Assembly: GCA_035063885.1 (NCBI GenBank)
Contig: JAPSFM010000010.1
Coordinates: 1 to 64,000 of the forward strand
Reading direction: 5' to 3'
Origin: CAADGY01 sp900696665
GTDB taxonomy: Bacteria > Acidobacteriota > Terriglobia > Bryobacterales > Bryobacteraceae
DNA: 64,000 nucleotides
Part shown: piece after piece, positions 48,224-58,882 of the stretch
Position numbering within the stretch: the stretch's first letter is position 1
How the letters are laid out: every line of letters starts with the position of its first letter
The notes under the pieces: model-generated
The model's database searches: none
What the model was told of the DNA's origin: nothing
The model's input: the letters and a program-made list of their open reading frames with translations, nothing else
Program-made: the position numbers and the translations under genes

Positions 48224-49474
48224 ATGAATCGACGAGATCTGTTGCGGTTTGCTCCTACGGTGCTTCTTCCGTCCGCCGCTCTATCGCAGGCTCCTCTGGC
48301 GGGCGAGAAGAGCAGGCTGAAGATCACTTCCGTACGGCTGGTGGGAATGCGGCCTCGCCGTCCCGTACCATCCTACACTCCGGCGCCGGGCTCGTGGTCT
48401 ACGGGTGGAGTGGAAGTCGCGAATCCGATGTCCATCTACCCTGAGTACAAGGCGAGCCGGTCCCTGTTCCAGCCGGACCCCGGGAAGCTGGGCGGATTCT
48501 GGGTGGAGATCGCGACAGACAAGGGCGTGAAGGGATATGGTACGGGTGGGCCGGGTGGCGGATATGTTGTCGAGCAGCATCTCACAAAGCTGCTGCTCGG
48601 TGAGGATCCCTTTAACCTGGAGCGGATCTGGGACATTCTATGGCGGTCTACGATGTCTTACGGACGCGCGGGAATTGCCATCAATGGCATCAGCGGAGTG
48701 GATATCGCCCTCTGGGACCTGGTGGGAAAAGCAGCAGGTCTGCCGGTGTACACGCTTTTGGGAGGCCAGACCAAGGCGAGGATTCCGGCCTACTGCACCG
48801 GAAACGACATCGAGCAGCACGTTGAATTCGGCTACACGAAACTGAAGCTGGCGATTCCACATGGACCCGCTGATGGCCGCGAAGGGCAACGAAAGAATGT
48901 GGAACTCGTGAAGCGCGCACGCGCTGCGCTGGGTGCCGATGGTGAGATCATGCTGGACTGCTGGATGGCGTGGGATGAGCGGTACACGCTCGAGATGGCG
49001 GACCTGGTTGCGCCATATCGTGTGTATTGGATGGAAGAGTGTCTTCAGCCGCACGACTATGAAGGGTTCGGCCGTCTGAATACCCAGATCAAATCCACCA
49101 GGATCGTTACGGGTGAGCACGAATATACACGCTATGGATTCCGGCGGCTCTTGGAGCACCAGGCAGCCGCGATCTGGCAGCCGGATATACACTGGTGCGG
49201 CGGCCTCACCGAGTTGCGCCGCATTGGCGCGCTCGCTGCCGCCTACGATATCCCGGTGATCCCTCACGGGGGCGGCTCACGCGATTCCGTGCACTTCATC
49301 ATGGCCAGCGTCAACTCGCCGTGGGCGGAGATGTTCATGCCCGCGCCGGGAGGTCCGCCCGAGGTCTACAAGCGGTACGAAGAAGACAACCTGCTAACTC
49401 GCGGTCCCGAAGGAATCTACACGCGGCCCGCCGAAAAGCCGGGCTTCGGATGGGATCTGGAGGCCGTTTCGTAA
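48224..49474 (+). CDS. Exported enolase-superfamily dehydratase, L-rhamnonate dehydratase-like
   Basis: 416 residues. The N-terminus MNRRDLLRFAPTVLLPSAAL is a twin-arginine-like leader. The enolase-superfamily fold follows: YGRAGIAINGISGVDIALWD, the KLKLAIPHGPADG region, metal-binding DCWMAWD, EECLQPHDYEG and GEHEYTRYG, and the histidine in VIPHGGGSRDS. These match the L-rhamnonate dehydratase branch, which makes 2-keto-3-deoxy-L-rhamnonate. An upstream in-frame extension is rejected: it runs into the kdgK gene and lies before the promoter. There is no ribosome site; the promoter spacing suggests a leaderless mRNA. Export of such an enzyme is unusual. Convergent with the DUF4230 gene, 3 nt away. 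Confidence 0.85.
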   Translation: MNRRDLLRFAPTVLLPSAALSQAPLAGEKSRLKITSVRLVGMRPRRPVPSYTPAPGSWSTGGVEVANPMSIYPEYKASRSLFQPDPGKLGGFWVEIATDKGVKGYGTGGPGGGYVVEQHLTKLLLGEDPFNLERIWDILWRSTMSYGRAGIAINGISGVDIALWDLVGKAAGLPVYTLLGGQTKARIPAYCTGNDIEQHVEFGYTKLKLAIPHGPADGREGQRKNVELVKRARAALGADGEIMLDCWMAWDERYTLEMADLVAPYRVYWMEECLQPHDYEGFGRLNTQIKSTRIVTGEHEYTRYGFRRLLEHQAAAIWQPDIHWCGGLTELRRIGALAAAYDIPVIPHGGGSRDSVHFIMASVNSPWAEMFMPAPGGPPEVYKRYEEDNLLTRGPEGIYTRPAEKPGFGWDLEAVS

Positions 49475-49477
49475 AAA

Positions 49478-50077
49478 TTACGAACTCGGCGCAAATTCCA
49501 CCGATTCGGCGCCCATCGCCCGCAGCAGACCCCGAATTGCGGTTTCAGCGCTCTTGCGGGCCTCCGCGTATAGCCCCATATCCAGCGCGGACTTCTTGAT
49601 CGATTCCAGAGCGGCCAGGCGCGCTTTTTGTTCAAGATCAGGGCTGAACGGAACCCAGGGTGTCCACCATGTGATACGCCGGTCCCACACCTTCGTCTGT
49701 TTTTCGTTCAAATAGACATGCAGGATTTCAGGGGGAGGCAGCCGCACCCACACTTTGCGCCCACGCACCACGACATCCTGTTCCCGCAGCGCGCCAAGAT
49801 TGATGCCGCCGAGCACACGCCCCTCTACCACCAGAAGGATGGATTCCGTCCCAAAGGGAATCTTGTCTTCCTTCAGACCGACTACTTTCTGCACGCTGTA
49901 CTTCACGCTGACCAACTCGCTGAGTTGCTGGACCTCCCGCACAACCACCGGAGCGTCGATGAAGCGCTGGAAGCCTCCATGGAACGGCCATACCGACCAC
50001 ATCAGAGACATCAGAAGGCCCCCCGCGCCAACCGTCAGCGCGAGGAACAGGAGCAGGCCAGTGCGCTTCGAAATCAT
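49478..50077 (-). CDS. DUF4230-family membrane-anchored protein
   Basis: 199 residues. One N-terminal membrane helix (about 7-28, GLLLFLALTVGAGGLLMSL) is followed by a periplasmic domain of the DUF4230 type (VVREVQQLSELVSVKYSVQK, then LLVVEGRVLGGINLGAL and VWVRLPPPEILHVYL). The family function is unknown. ATG 50077 overlaps the stop of the zinc-ribbon gene (ATGA), which decides the start; the open frame continues 23 codons further into that gene. It is the last gene of the lysS operon. Confidence 0.85.
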   Translation of the reverse strand: MISKRTGLLLFLALTVGAGGLLMSLMWSVWPFHGGFQRFIDAPVVVREVQQLSELVSVKYSVQKVVGLKEDKIPFGTESILLVVEGRVLGGINLGALREQDVVVRGRKVWVRLPPPEILHVYLNEKQTKVWDRRITWWTPWVPFSPDLEQKARLAALESIKKSALDMGLYAEARKSAETAIRGLLRAMGAESVEFAPSS

Positions 50078-50352
50078 TCCGTGAGAAACGCCATGCTCTT
50101 GATGCCGGAGACGTCGAAACGTTTTCTGCACCGCATGTTCTTGCACATGACCTTATCTTCCATCAGCACCATGTAGCTCTGGGCTTTTTGAAAGCGCGCG
50201 CGGTCGCGCTCGTCGCCGCCTCCCGGCAGCCGGTCTTTCTTTTTGCGAAGCAGCCAGCGCAACTGGTACGTCTCGGCGGTTTTGCACCACGGGCAGTTCA
50301 AAGTGGCCGGTTTCGTGGTCTGCGATTCGGTGTAGAAGGCGCGTTCGTCCAT
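50074..50352 (-). CDS. Small zinc-ribbon-like protein of unknown function
   Basis: 92 residues. Two cysteine pairs, NCPWCKT (about 19-24) and MCKNMRCRKRF (about 69-75), are separated by a basic stretch (LRWLLRKKKDR), a layout fitting a zinc ribbon with an insert. Overlaps the DUF4230 gene by ATGA. It follows the glycosyltransferase gene by 24 nt in the same operon. No function is recognised. Confidence 0.7.
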   Translation of the reverse strand: MDERAFYTESQTTKPATLNCPWCKTAETYQLRWLLRKKKDRLPGGGDERDRARFQKAQSYMVLMEDKVMCKNMRCRKRFDVSGIKSMAFLTE

Positions 50353-50376
50353 TATTAGGTAGCCTCGGCCTGGATT

Positions 50377-52150
<1,774 letters not shown>

Positions 52151-52158
<8 letters not shown>

Positions 52159-53392
52159 AGCGCACCGCTTCGGCGGGAGCAATACGCGAAGCGCTGCGGG
52201 CGGGATAAATCGTCGCAATGAAGCTTACGAAAATCGCCAGACCCGCGATCCACAATCCGTCCACCCATCGCGGCTCGAAGGGGACGAAGCTCATTGAATA
52301 CACGGATGCTTCGAGCGGAACCAGACGGTAGTGGTTCGCCAGGAAGCTGAGGCCGTAGCCTGCAATCAGGCCGATGACGGTTCCCACAACGCCGATCATG
52401 ACGCCCTGAAACATGAAGATTTTTCTGATCTGCTCCTTTCGCGCACCCATGGACATGAGGATGGCGATATCTTTATACTTCTCCATCACCATCATGATGA
52501 GCGTGATCAGAATGTTCAGCGCGGCCACCAGTTCGATAAGGCCAATGGTAATGATGGTCACGGCCCGCTCCATCTTGAGCGCGTTCAGCAATTGCCGGTT
52601 CTGTTCCTGCCAGTTGGTCGCCGCATATTGAGGACCCGCCGCCTCTTCCGCCGCCCGCGCGACCTCCGGCGCGCGATAGATATCGTCGAGCTTGAGCTCG
52701 ATTGCGTTCACCACGTCCGGAAGCGATAGGACATGCTGCGCCGAAGCGAGAGAGGTGTACGCCCATCGCAGATCCAGTTCGTAGAAGTTGGACTCGAAAA
52801 TTCCCGCGACGCGCATGCGGTAGTACGACGGCCGCGGGCCAAAGGGAGTGAGTTCTCCCTGCGGGCTGATAACCTGCACGAGGCCGCCGGTGAGCATGCC
52901 CGTCTCGCGCGCCAGCCCTGAACCTAAAATGAGGTACATCTCATCGCCGGCGTGCCGTAGCGGATCGATGGAGCCTTCTTTCAGATTTCGCAGAACAGAA
53001 GCGATTCCTAACTCGGAGTCGACGTCGACGCCCTTCAGTACAGCTCCGGCGGACCGAACCGGCCCGGCAAGAAACACATTGCCGTACAGCGCAGGCGCGA
53101 CCGCTAGTACATGCGGCAATTTTCGCAGTCGCTCTGTGATCTCACGCCAGTCTTGAATTCCATACGACGGCTCCTTCTCCATGACGCTAACGTGTGCGGT
53201 CGCTCCCAGAAGATTTCGCTGAAGGGTGTTGCGAAAGCCATTGTTAACGGCCAGCGCAATCACCAGCGCCATGACCCCGGCGGCAACTCCGACGATGGAA
53301 ATAGCAGTGATTATGGAAATAACCGCCTGTTTCCGCTTGGCCCGGAGATACCGCCGGGCGACAAACGCCTCGAAGCTGTTGAGCCTGCCCAT
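52151..53392 (-). CDS. LolC/LolE-like ABC permease (MacB/FtsX family)
   Basis: 413 residues, the usual LolC/E length. An N-terminal SFEAFVARRYLRAKRKQAVIS and the first membrane helix are followed by a large periplasmic domain (about 50-265) and a C-terminal three-helix FtsX-like block (IGLIELVAALNILITLIMMV, KDIAILMSMGARKEQIRKIF). LolCDE extracts lipoproteins from the inner membrane for transport to the outer membrane. No lolD ATPase gene is adjacent here, so it must be encoded elsewhere. It follows lysS by 6 nt, a pairing seen in other bacterial genomes. Confidence 0.92.
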
Positions 53393-53398
53393 GATCCG

Positions 53399-54904
53399 CT
53401 ATGCGTCAAGCTCACGAAGTTGCTCGACCAGCCCGATGGGGCCTTCGGGGCGCAGCAGCGGGAAAAGAATCACATCGCGAATCGAGCGTGAATTGGTAAG
53501 GATCATCGTAAGCCGGTCGATCCCGATGCCTTCGCCTCCCGTTGGAGGCATGCCATAGCTCAGCGCCCGCACGTAATCCTCATCCATTTGGTGCGCCTCT
53601 TCATCGCCGCGTTCACGCATAGCGATCTGCATTTCAAACCGGCGGCGCTGCTCCTGCGGATCGTTCAGCTCGGTATACGCATTGCCGAGTTCCATGCGCG
53701 CGGCGTAGATTTCGAAGCGCTCCACAAACTCCGGGTCACCGGATTTGTTTTTTGAAAGGGGCGAAGTTTCCACGGGGTAATCGTAAATGATGGTTGGTTG
53801 TACAAGGTGTGGTTCACAGACGCGCTCGAAGATTTCAGCCAGGGCCTCGCCGGGCGTGAGTTTCGTGGAATGACGCCCCAACCAATCAGGATCCGCGAGG
53901 TTGCCGGCAGAGGGCTTGTCCGCCCCGTTCCAGAATTCGAGGATCGCTTCACGCATGCTGAAGCGCCGGATATGATCGAAATCCAATTGGGTTCCCTGAT
54001 ACTCGATCAGCGTGGTCCCATTCACGTCGAGCGCCGTCTGGCGCAACAGTTCCTCCGACAAGTCCATCAGCCCGCGATAGTCCGTGTAAGCCTGGTAGAA
54101 CTCGAGCATCGTGAATTCGGGATTGTGTTGCGTCGAAATGCCTTCGTTTCTGAAATTGCGGTTGATCTCGTAGACCCGTTCGAGCCCCCCAACGATCAGC
54201 CGTTTCAGGTAAAGCTCCGGGGCGATGCGCAGGTATAGATCAAGATCCAGCGTGTTGTGGTGCGTGACGAACGGCCGCGCGATTGCTCCGCCGTAGAGAG
54301 GTTGCATCATCGGCGTTTCCACCTCGATGAAGCCGCGGGCATCCAACTGCCGGCGTAGAGAGGCGACGATCCTGCTGCGTTTCCGGAAGACCTCCTGCAC
54401 CTCGGGATTCGCGATCAGGTCCAGGTACCTCTGCCGGTAACGAGTCTCGACGTCTTCCAAACCATGCCACTTCTCCGGCATGGTGAGCAGTGTCTTCGAA
54501 AGGAAATCGAGCTTTTCAACGTGCAGGCTCAACTCACCGGTGCGGGTACGGAAAAGGTAACCCTCCGCACCGATGATGTCGCCGAGATCGACCAACTGAT
54601 AAAGCTCGAAGTCGGAGGAAGGTACTGCATCTTTCCTAACGTAGATCTGGAGACGTTCGCCGCGCTGCATCAGATGCGCAAACCCCGCCTTTCCCATTCT
54701 CCGGATGGTCTCGACCCGGCCGCAGAGGCGAACCCGGACCGGCGGGTCCGCGAGTTCGGCGGCGGATTTGGATCCGTAGCCGTGCAGAATCGCCGGAATG
54801 GTATGGGTAAACTCGAAGCGACGCCCGTAAGGCTCGTAACCCAGTTTCTGGATCTGGTCGATGCGCTGGGCGCGCTGCTTCAGCAGTTCGGTTTCAAGCG
54901 ACAA
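53399..54904 (-). CDS. lysS: Lysyl-tRNA synthetase, class II
   Basis: 501 residues. An OB-fold anticodon-binding domain (about 55-165, VRLCGRVETIRRMGKAGF) precedes the class II core: motif 1 around RGFIEVETPMMQPLYGGA, motif 2 FRNEGISTQHNPEFTMLE, and motif 3 GIGIDRLTMILTNSRSIRD. It charges tRNA-Lys. The start is TTG with an AGAGGAG ribosome site. It is the first gene of a five-gene minus-strand operon and is divergent from the GT2 gene. Confidence 0.97.
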   Translation of the reverse strand: MSLETELLKQRAQRIDQIQKLGYEPYGRRFEFTHTIPAILHGYGSKSAAELADPPVRVRLCGRVETIRRMGKAGFAHLMQRGERLQIYVRKDAVPSSDFELYQLVDLGDIIGAEGYLFRTRTGELSLHVEKLDFLSKTLLTMPEKWHGLEDVETRYRQRYLDLIANPEVQEVFRKRSRIVASLRRQLDARGFIEVETPMMQPLYGGAIARPFVTHHNTLDLDLYLRIAPELYLKRLIVGGLERVYEINRNFRNEGISTQHNPEFTMLEFYQAYTDYRGLMDLSEELLRQTALDVNGTTLIEYQGTQLDFDHIRRFSMREAILEFWNGADKPSAGNLADPDWLGRHSTKLTPGEALAEIFERVCEPHLVQPTIIYDYPVETSPLSKNKSGDPEFVERFEIYAARMELGNAYTELNDPQEQRRRFEMQIAMRERGDEEAHQMDEDYVRALSYGMPPTGGEGIGIDRLTMILTNSRSIRDVILFPLLRPEGPIGLVEQLRELDA

Positions 54905-55001
54905 TTCGTCTCCTCTCGAATCAAGAACGGTTCAATGCTGGCTGGTATGGCTGGACAGGGCCGCCCGGAAACGCTTTTTATCCAATGGCCCTGAATCTCC
55001 T

Positions 55002-55009
55002 ATTATAAT
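55002..55009. promoter_or_regulatory. Palindromic ATTATAAT box between lysS and the GT2 gene
   Basis: ATTATAAT is its own reverse complement and gives a TATAAT on both strands. For the plus strand TATAAT (55004-55009) ends 6 nt before the TTG start of the GT2 gene. It could also serve lysS, about 100 nt away, on the minus strand. No clear -35 is seen in either direction. Confidence 0.45.
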
Positions 55010-55015
55010 TGTCGA

Positions 55016-55744
55016 TTGGATTCGCTCTCGATTGTTATTCCCGCCTATAATGAAGCAAATCGCCTTCCCGCCTCCCTCAACGCGGTTCTTGCTTACGCCG
55101 AGGGACGATTTCCGTGGTGCGAGGTGATTGTGGTGGACGACGGCTCCACGGATAACACCGTGGAGACGGTGAAGGCGTTGGGTGACGCGCGGGTCCGGCT
55201 TCTCCGGAATCCGGGAAACCGGGGAAAGGGCTACGCCGTCCGGCATGGCATGCTGGCCGCGACGGGTGATTGGCGGTTGTTTACGGATGCCGACCTGTCG
55301 GCGCCCATTGAAGAACTCGGGCGGCTGTTCGCCGAAGCAAAGCGCGCCGGTGCGGCAGTTGCCATCGGGTCCCGTGCGATTGACAGACGGCTGATCTCGA
55401 TTCGCCAGTCCTGGGTACGCGAGACAGCGGGGCGGATTTTCAACCTGGCCATGCGCGTCATGACGGGCCTGGGCTTTCAGGATACGCAATGTGGATTTAA
55501 ACTATTCACAGCAGACGCGGCTCAGCGGATTTTCAAGCGTCAGTTGCTGGACGGTTTCGGGTTTGATGTGGAAGACCTGTACATCGCCAAGAAGCTCGGC
55601 ATCAAGGTAGTAGAAGTGCCGGTCCGGTGGGCTCACGCGGAAGGCACGAAGGTAGGACTGGCCTCCGGTTTGAAGGCGTTCTTTGACCCTCTTCGTATCC
55701 GCTGGAACAACTTGAAGGGTCTGTATAACTCTGAAATCGGATAG
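55016..55744 (+). CDS. Family 2 glycosyltransferase, polyprenyl-phosphate glucosyltransferase-like
   Basis: 242 residues from a TTG start. GT2/GT-A fold: LSIVIPAYNEANRLPASL, VIVVDDGSTDNT, NRGKGYAVRHGML, the metal motif TDADLSAP, and DTQCGFKLFTADAA with DGFGFDVEDL. This set matches dolichyl-phosphate beta-glucosyltransferase-like enzymes, which make lipid-linked sugars. The protein has no C-terminal membrane helices. It could feed the ArnT-like transferase of the neighbouring operon. There is no ribosome site and a -10 box sits 6 nt upstream, so the start may be leaderless; no better start is visible because the GT2 core begins within five residues. Confidence 0.9.
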   Translation: MDSLSIVIPAYNEANRLPASLNAVLAYAEGRFPWCEVIVVDDGSTDNTVETVKALGDARVRLLRNPGNRGKGYAVRHGMLAATGDWRLFTDADLSAPIEELGRLFAEAKRAGAAVAIGSRAIDRRLISIRQSWVRETAGRIFNLAMRVMTGLGFQDTQCGFKLFTADAAQRIFKRQLLDGFGFDVEDLYIAKKLGIKVVEVPVRWAHAEGTKVGLASGLKAFFDPLRIRWNNLKGLYNSEIG

Positions 55745-55790
55745 AATCACTCAACCTGTACGATCCTGGTGCGATAAAAATTCGGCGACT

Positions 55791-57866
55791 ATGAGCGGGC
55801 ATCCTTTCAGTGACGTTCCATCAGGACTTGCCTCCTACGCACTGGCCAGCTTGCTGTCGTTGGCGGCAATCATCATTGATGCTCAGATTTCACCCGAAGA
55901 TTTGCCGGGGGCAACTCTTGCCTTGCTCGCGGCGATCGTTCTAAGCGTCTGGGTGGGAGGCAGAGGGCCGGGGCTGCTGAGCGTAGCACTCTCGTGCTGC
56001 TATCTCGAATATGCCGTCGTCGAGCCCCACAGGTCTATTCATATCGCGAGCTTCAAGGGTGCCTTCGAACTCATTTTCTTTGGCGTTATCTCGTTCCTGC
56101 TGGTCTGGTTCGTCGGAAGGCTGCGGGAGACGAAAGAATTACTCGCCGCGATGTTTTCGAGCGTTGGGGACGCGATGATCGTGGCTGACAGCCGGCGCCG
56201 CATTCTGCTGATGAACGCCAGGGCAGAGGAGTGGACCGGAATGCCCCGGAACATTGCCGGCAAGAAAAAGCTGATGGATGTATGGCCCGCCGCGGCGGAA
56301 CCGGATAAGGGCAAGTTCGAGAGCGAGGGGCGTACCTTTGAAAGGTTTGAGATTCCACTGCTCAAATATGGCGTGCTCTATGTCTTCCGCGACATCACTG
56401 AGCGGCTGAAGTGGGAAGAACAGCGGCTTCTGGTCGGCCGGTTGATTTCCGGCATGAAGGATGGTTTCAATGTCGTCGATCTCGAAGACGGAAAAATCCT
56501 GCGTACCAACGAGGCATTTGACCGGATGTTCGGATACAAGCCGGGAGAACTCATCGGCCAACACATCAGCATCGTAAACGCGGGCGGACCGGAAGGCCAA
56601 CGCCAGATTGCCGAATCGATCTGGACGCAAGTACAGCGCCGCGGTTTCTGGGAAGGGGAAGTGTTGAACAAGCGCAAGGATGGTTCCGAGTTCCTGTCGT
56701 TTGCCAATATTACTCTTCATAAGGAACGCGGGCGTAGTTACCTGACCACGATCCAGCAGGATATTACCGAAAGGAAACGCGCCGAAGAAGCACTCCGTGA
56801 AGCGAAGGATGTGCTTCAGGCTGTGGTTGAAATCTCGCCGCTGGCAAAGATCGTTTTCGATCTCGAAGGACGGGTCGCGTTGTGGAACCCCGCTGCCGAG
56901 CGCTTGTTCGGGTGGTCTGCCGCGGAAGCGCTTGGCAGCTTTAACCCGATCCTGCCTGAAGATCATACTGCGGGTGAATCGGCGCTCGAACTTGCAGAAA
57001 CGCCAGGTCCGCCCTCAGGACATGAAACACGCCGCCGGCGCAAGGACGGTAGTATCATCGACGTGGCGTTATGGGCCGCTCCTTTGCGGGACCACTCCGG
57101 CGCCAGGCGTGGGGCGTTAGCCATTTTCGCTGACATCACAGAGCGCCGGAGGCTGGAAGACAGCATCCGGGAACGTACCTCGGAACTAATGCGCTCTAAC
57201 GAGGACCTGCAACAGTTCGCGTTCATTATTTCGCATGATCTGCAAGAGCCTCTCCGCATTGTCTCCAGCTACGCGCAGTTGGTAGCCAAGCGCTATCCGG
57301 ACGCGCTCGGCGAAGAAGGCCACGAGTTCCTGCGGCATATCACCGAAGGTGTTAGCCGCATGCGGCAACTGATTCAGGATCTATTAGCTTATTCCCGTGC
57401 GAGCCAGGGCGGCGGATTACAGATGGAAGAGACCGATGTCGAGGGCGTCGTGGCATGGGCGCTGATGAACCTTCAGGTGTCTATTCAGGAGAGCGGTGCG
57501 AACGTCACCTACGAAAAACTACCCACCGTATATGGCGACCGCGCGCAGCTTGCGCAGCTTTTTCAGAACCTGATCGGCAATGCGATCAAATATCGCAGCT
57601 CCGCTCCCCCGCGAATCCACATCCAGGCTGAAAGCAGGAAAGGCGAATGGATGTTTTCGGTTCAGGACAACGGGATTGGAATCGCCCCGGAGTACCGCGA
57701 GCGAGTGTTCGGCATCTTCAAACGACTGCACGGGCGCGAATACCCTGGCACTGGCATTGGCCTTGCAATCTGCAAGCGGATTGTCGAACGGCACGGGGGC
57801 CGCATCTGGGTGGAATCGGAGGATGGAGCCGGTTCCAAGTTCTATTTCACGATTGCGGCCGCTTGA
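55791..57866 (+). CDS. Membrane PAS-domain sensor histidine kinase
   Basis: 691 residues. Three to four N-terminal membrane helices form a DUF4118-like sensor (about 15-110). Three PAS domains follow (about 115-205, 215-335 and 340-455), each ending in a D-I-T-E-R motif. The dimerisation domain has FAFIISHDLQEPLRIVSSY with the phosphorylated His482, of the phytochrome-like type. The ATPase domain carries N-box NLIGNAIKYRSS, DNGIGI and GTGIGLAICKRIV. All catalytic motifs are intact. No response regulator is adjacent, so it is an orphan kinase in this window. Confidence 0.95.
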   Translation: MSGHPFSDVPSGLASYALASLLSLAAIIIDAQISPEDLPGATLALLAAIVLSVWVGGRGPGLLSVALSCCYLEYAVVEPHRSIHIASFKGAFELIFFGVISFLLVWFVGRLRETKELLAAMFSSVGDAMIVADSRRRILLMNARAEEWTGMPRNIAGKKKLMDVWPAAAEPDKGKFESEGRTFERFEIPLLKYGVLYVFRDITERLKWEEQRLLVGRLISGMKDGFNVVDLEDGKILRTNEAFDRMFGYKPGELIGQHISIVNAGGPEGQRQIAESIWTQVQRRGFWEGEVLNKRKDGSEFLSFANITLHKERGRSYLTTIQQDITERKRAEEALREAKDVLQAVVEISPLAKIVFDLEGRVALWNPAAERLFGWSAAEALGSFNPILPEDHTAGESALELAETPGPPSGHETRRRRKDGSIIDVALWAAPLRDHSGARRGALAIFADITERRRLEDSIRERTSELMRSNEDLQQFAFIISHDLQEPLRIVSSYAQLVAKRYPDALGEEGHEFLRHITEGVSRMRQLIQDLLAYSRASQGGGLQMEETDVEGVVAWALMNLQVSIQESGANVTYEKLPTVYGDRAQLAQLFQNLIGNAIKYRSSAPPRIHIQAESRKGEWMFSVQDNGIGIAPEYRERVFGIFKRLHGREYPGTGIGLAICKRIVERHGGRIWVESEDGAGSKFYFTIAAA

Positions 57867-57877
57867 ACGGGACGCCG

Positions 57878-58753
57878 TTACTTGCGGGCCGACTGTACTT
57901 TTGGCGTTGCAAGGTAGCCCACGATCTCATCCTTGTTTACCTGATTCACCACGAGTTCATAGGGCTGCCGTGCTTTGGCGACATAGAACTGCACCGGTTC
58001 ATTGATGGTTCTGTCCTTCTTTTCCACCGTCTTGTCATCCGCCAGAAGCTCTATCGTGTACTTGTTCCGCTTCGTATCAGTTTTCTTCACCTTTACGGCA
58101 ATGTCGCCTACCTTCTGGGGCTGTTTGGCTTTGCGGATACGGAACTCGAAGTAATTCCGGTCTCCGAGAGCGCGGAGGGCATCTAGCTCCTTTGAATTTG
58201 TCGCGATGAGGGAGGCGTGACTGTCCAGTTCGCCAAACACCCGCTTCAGGTTTGAAAGGGTCTGGTTGAGTTCCGATTTCGCGGCGGCAACCTCTGTTTT
58301 GACAGCGCCCACTTCGGTACTGACGGCACCCACCTTTTGTGCAGTCTCTTCGTTGGCTTGCTTGACTTCGGTGATGGCGCTCGAGACCTGTTCCTGTTGG
58401 CGCTTGGCTTCCAATTCCAAACGGCGCGCCAGGTCTTCCGCGCGTTTTGTAGCCTCGGTCTTTGCCTGTCCAGCAGCCATGGACGCCTGGCGGCGAGCGG
58501 CTTCCAGTTCGTCCCGGAGTGTCTCCACGTTCCGCCGGTTCGCCTGGGTTGTAACGGTGGAGGATTCGCGAAGATTTGTGATCTCCGTCAGAATAGACTC
58601 TCGCATTTTTGCAATGTCCGCATGGAGACGGTCGACCTGCAAAAACAGATACACGTTAGCTGCCACCAGAGCGATTACCACTCCGAACAGGATTGGGATC
58701 TTCAAGCCAGATCCACCTGGCTGGTGAGTGTAGGTCGGGGTGCTGTCGGTCAC
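57878..58753 (-). CDS. Membrane-anchored coiled-coil protein of unknown function
   Basis: 291 residues. A short cytosolic tail is followed by one membrane helix (about 18-38, IPILFGVVIALVAANVYLFL). A long coiled coil spans about 40-190, rich in Glu, Lys, Ala and Gln with heptad leucines. The C-terminal globular part (about 200-291) begins NYFEFRIRKAKQPQKVGDI and looks like a beta domain. Such layouts occur in envelope-spanning or scaffold proteins. It converges with the histidine kinase gene 11 nt away. No family is recognised. Confidence 0.75.
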   Translation of the reverse strand: MTDSTPTYTHQPGGSGLKIPILFGVVIALVAANVYLFLQVDRLHADIAKMRESILTEITNLRESSTVTTQANRRNVETLRDELEAARRQASMAAGQAKTEATKRAEDLARRLELEAKRQQEQVSSAITEVKQANEETAQKVGAVSTEVGAVKTEVAAAKSELNQTLSNLKRVFGELDSHASLIATNSKELDALRALGDRNYFEFRIRKAKQPQKVGDIAVKVKKTDTKRNKYTIELLADDKTVEKKDRTINEPVQFYVAKARQPYELVVNQVNKDEIVGYLATPKVQSARK

Positions 58754-58882
58754 AATAAATTCCCTCCTCGTGTCGGCTGTGCCACCTTCAGGTTTACTTT
58801 AGCACCTATGCCCTCCGGGTGAATACCACCAGCGCGGACTGGTTTTGTGACCTGGCTCTGCGCGTTGTGATAGAACCTGAAC

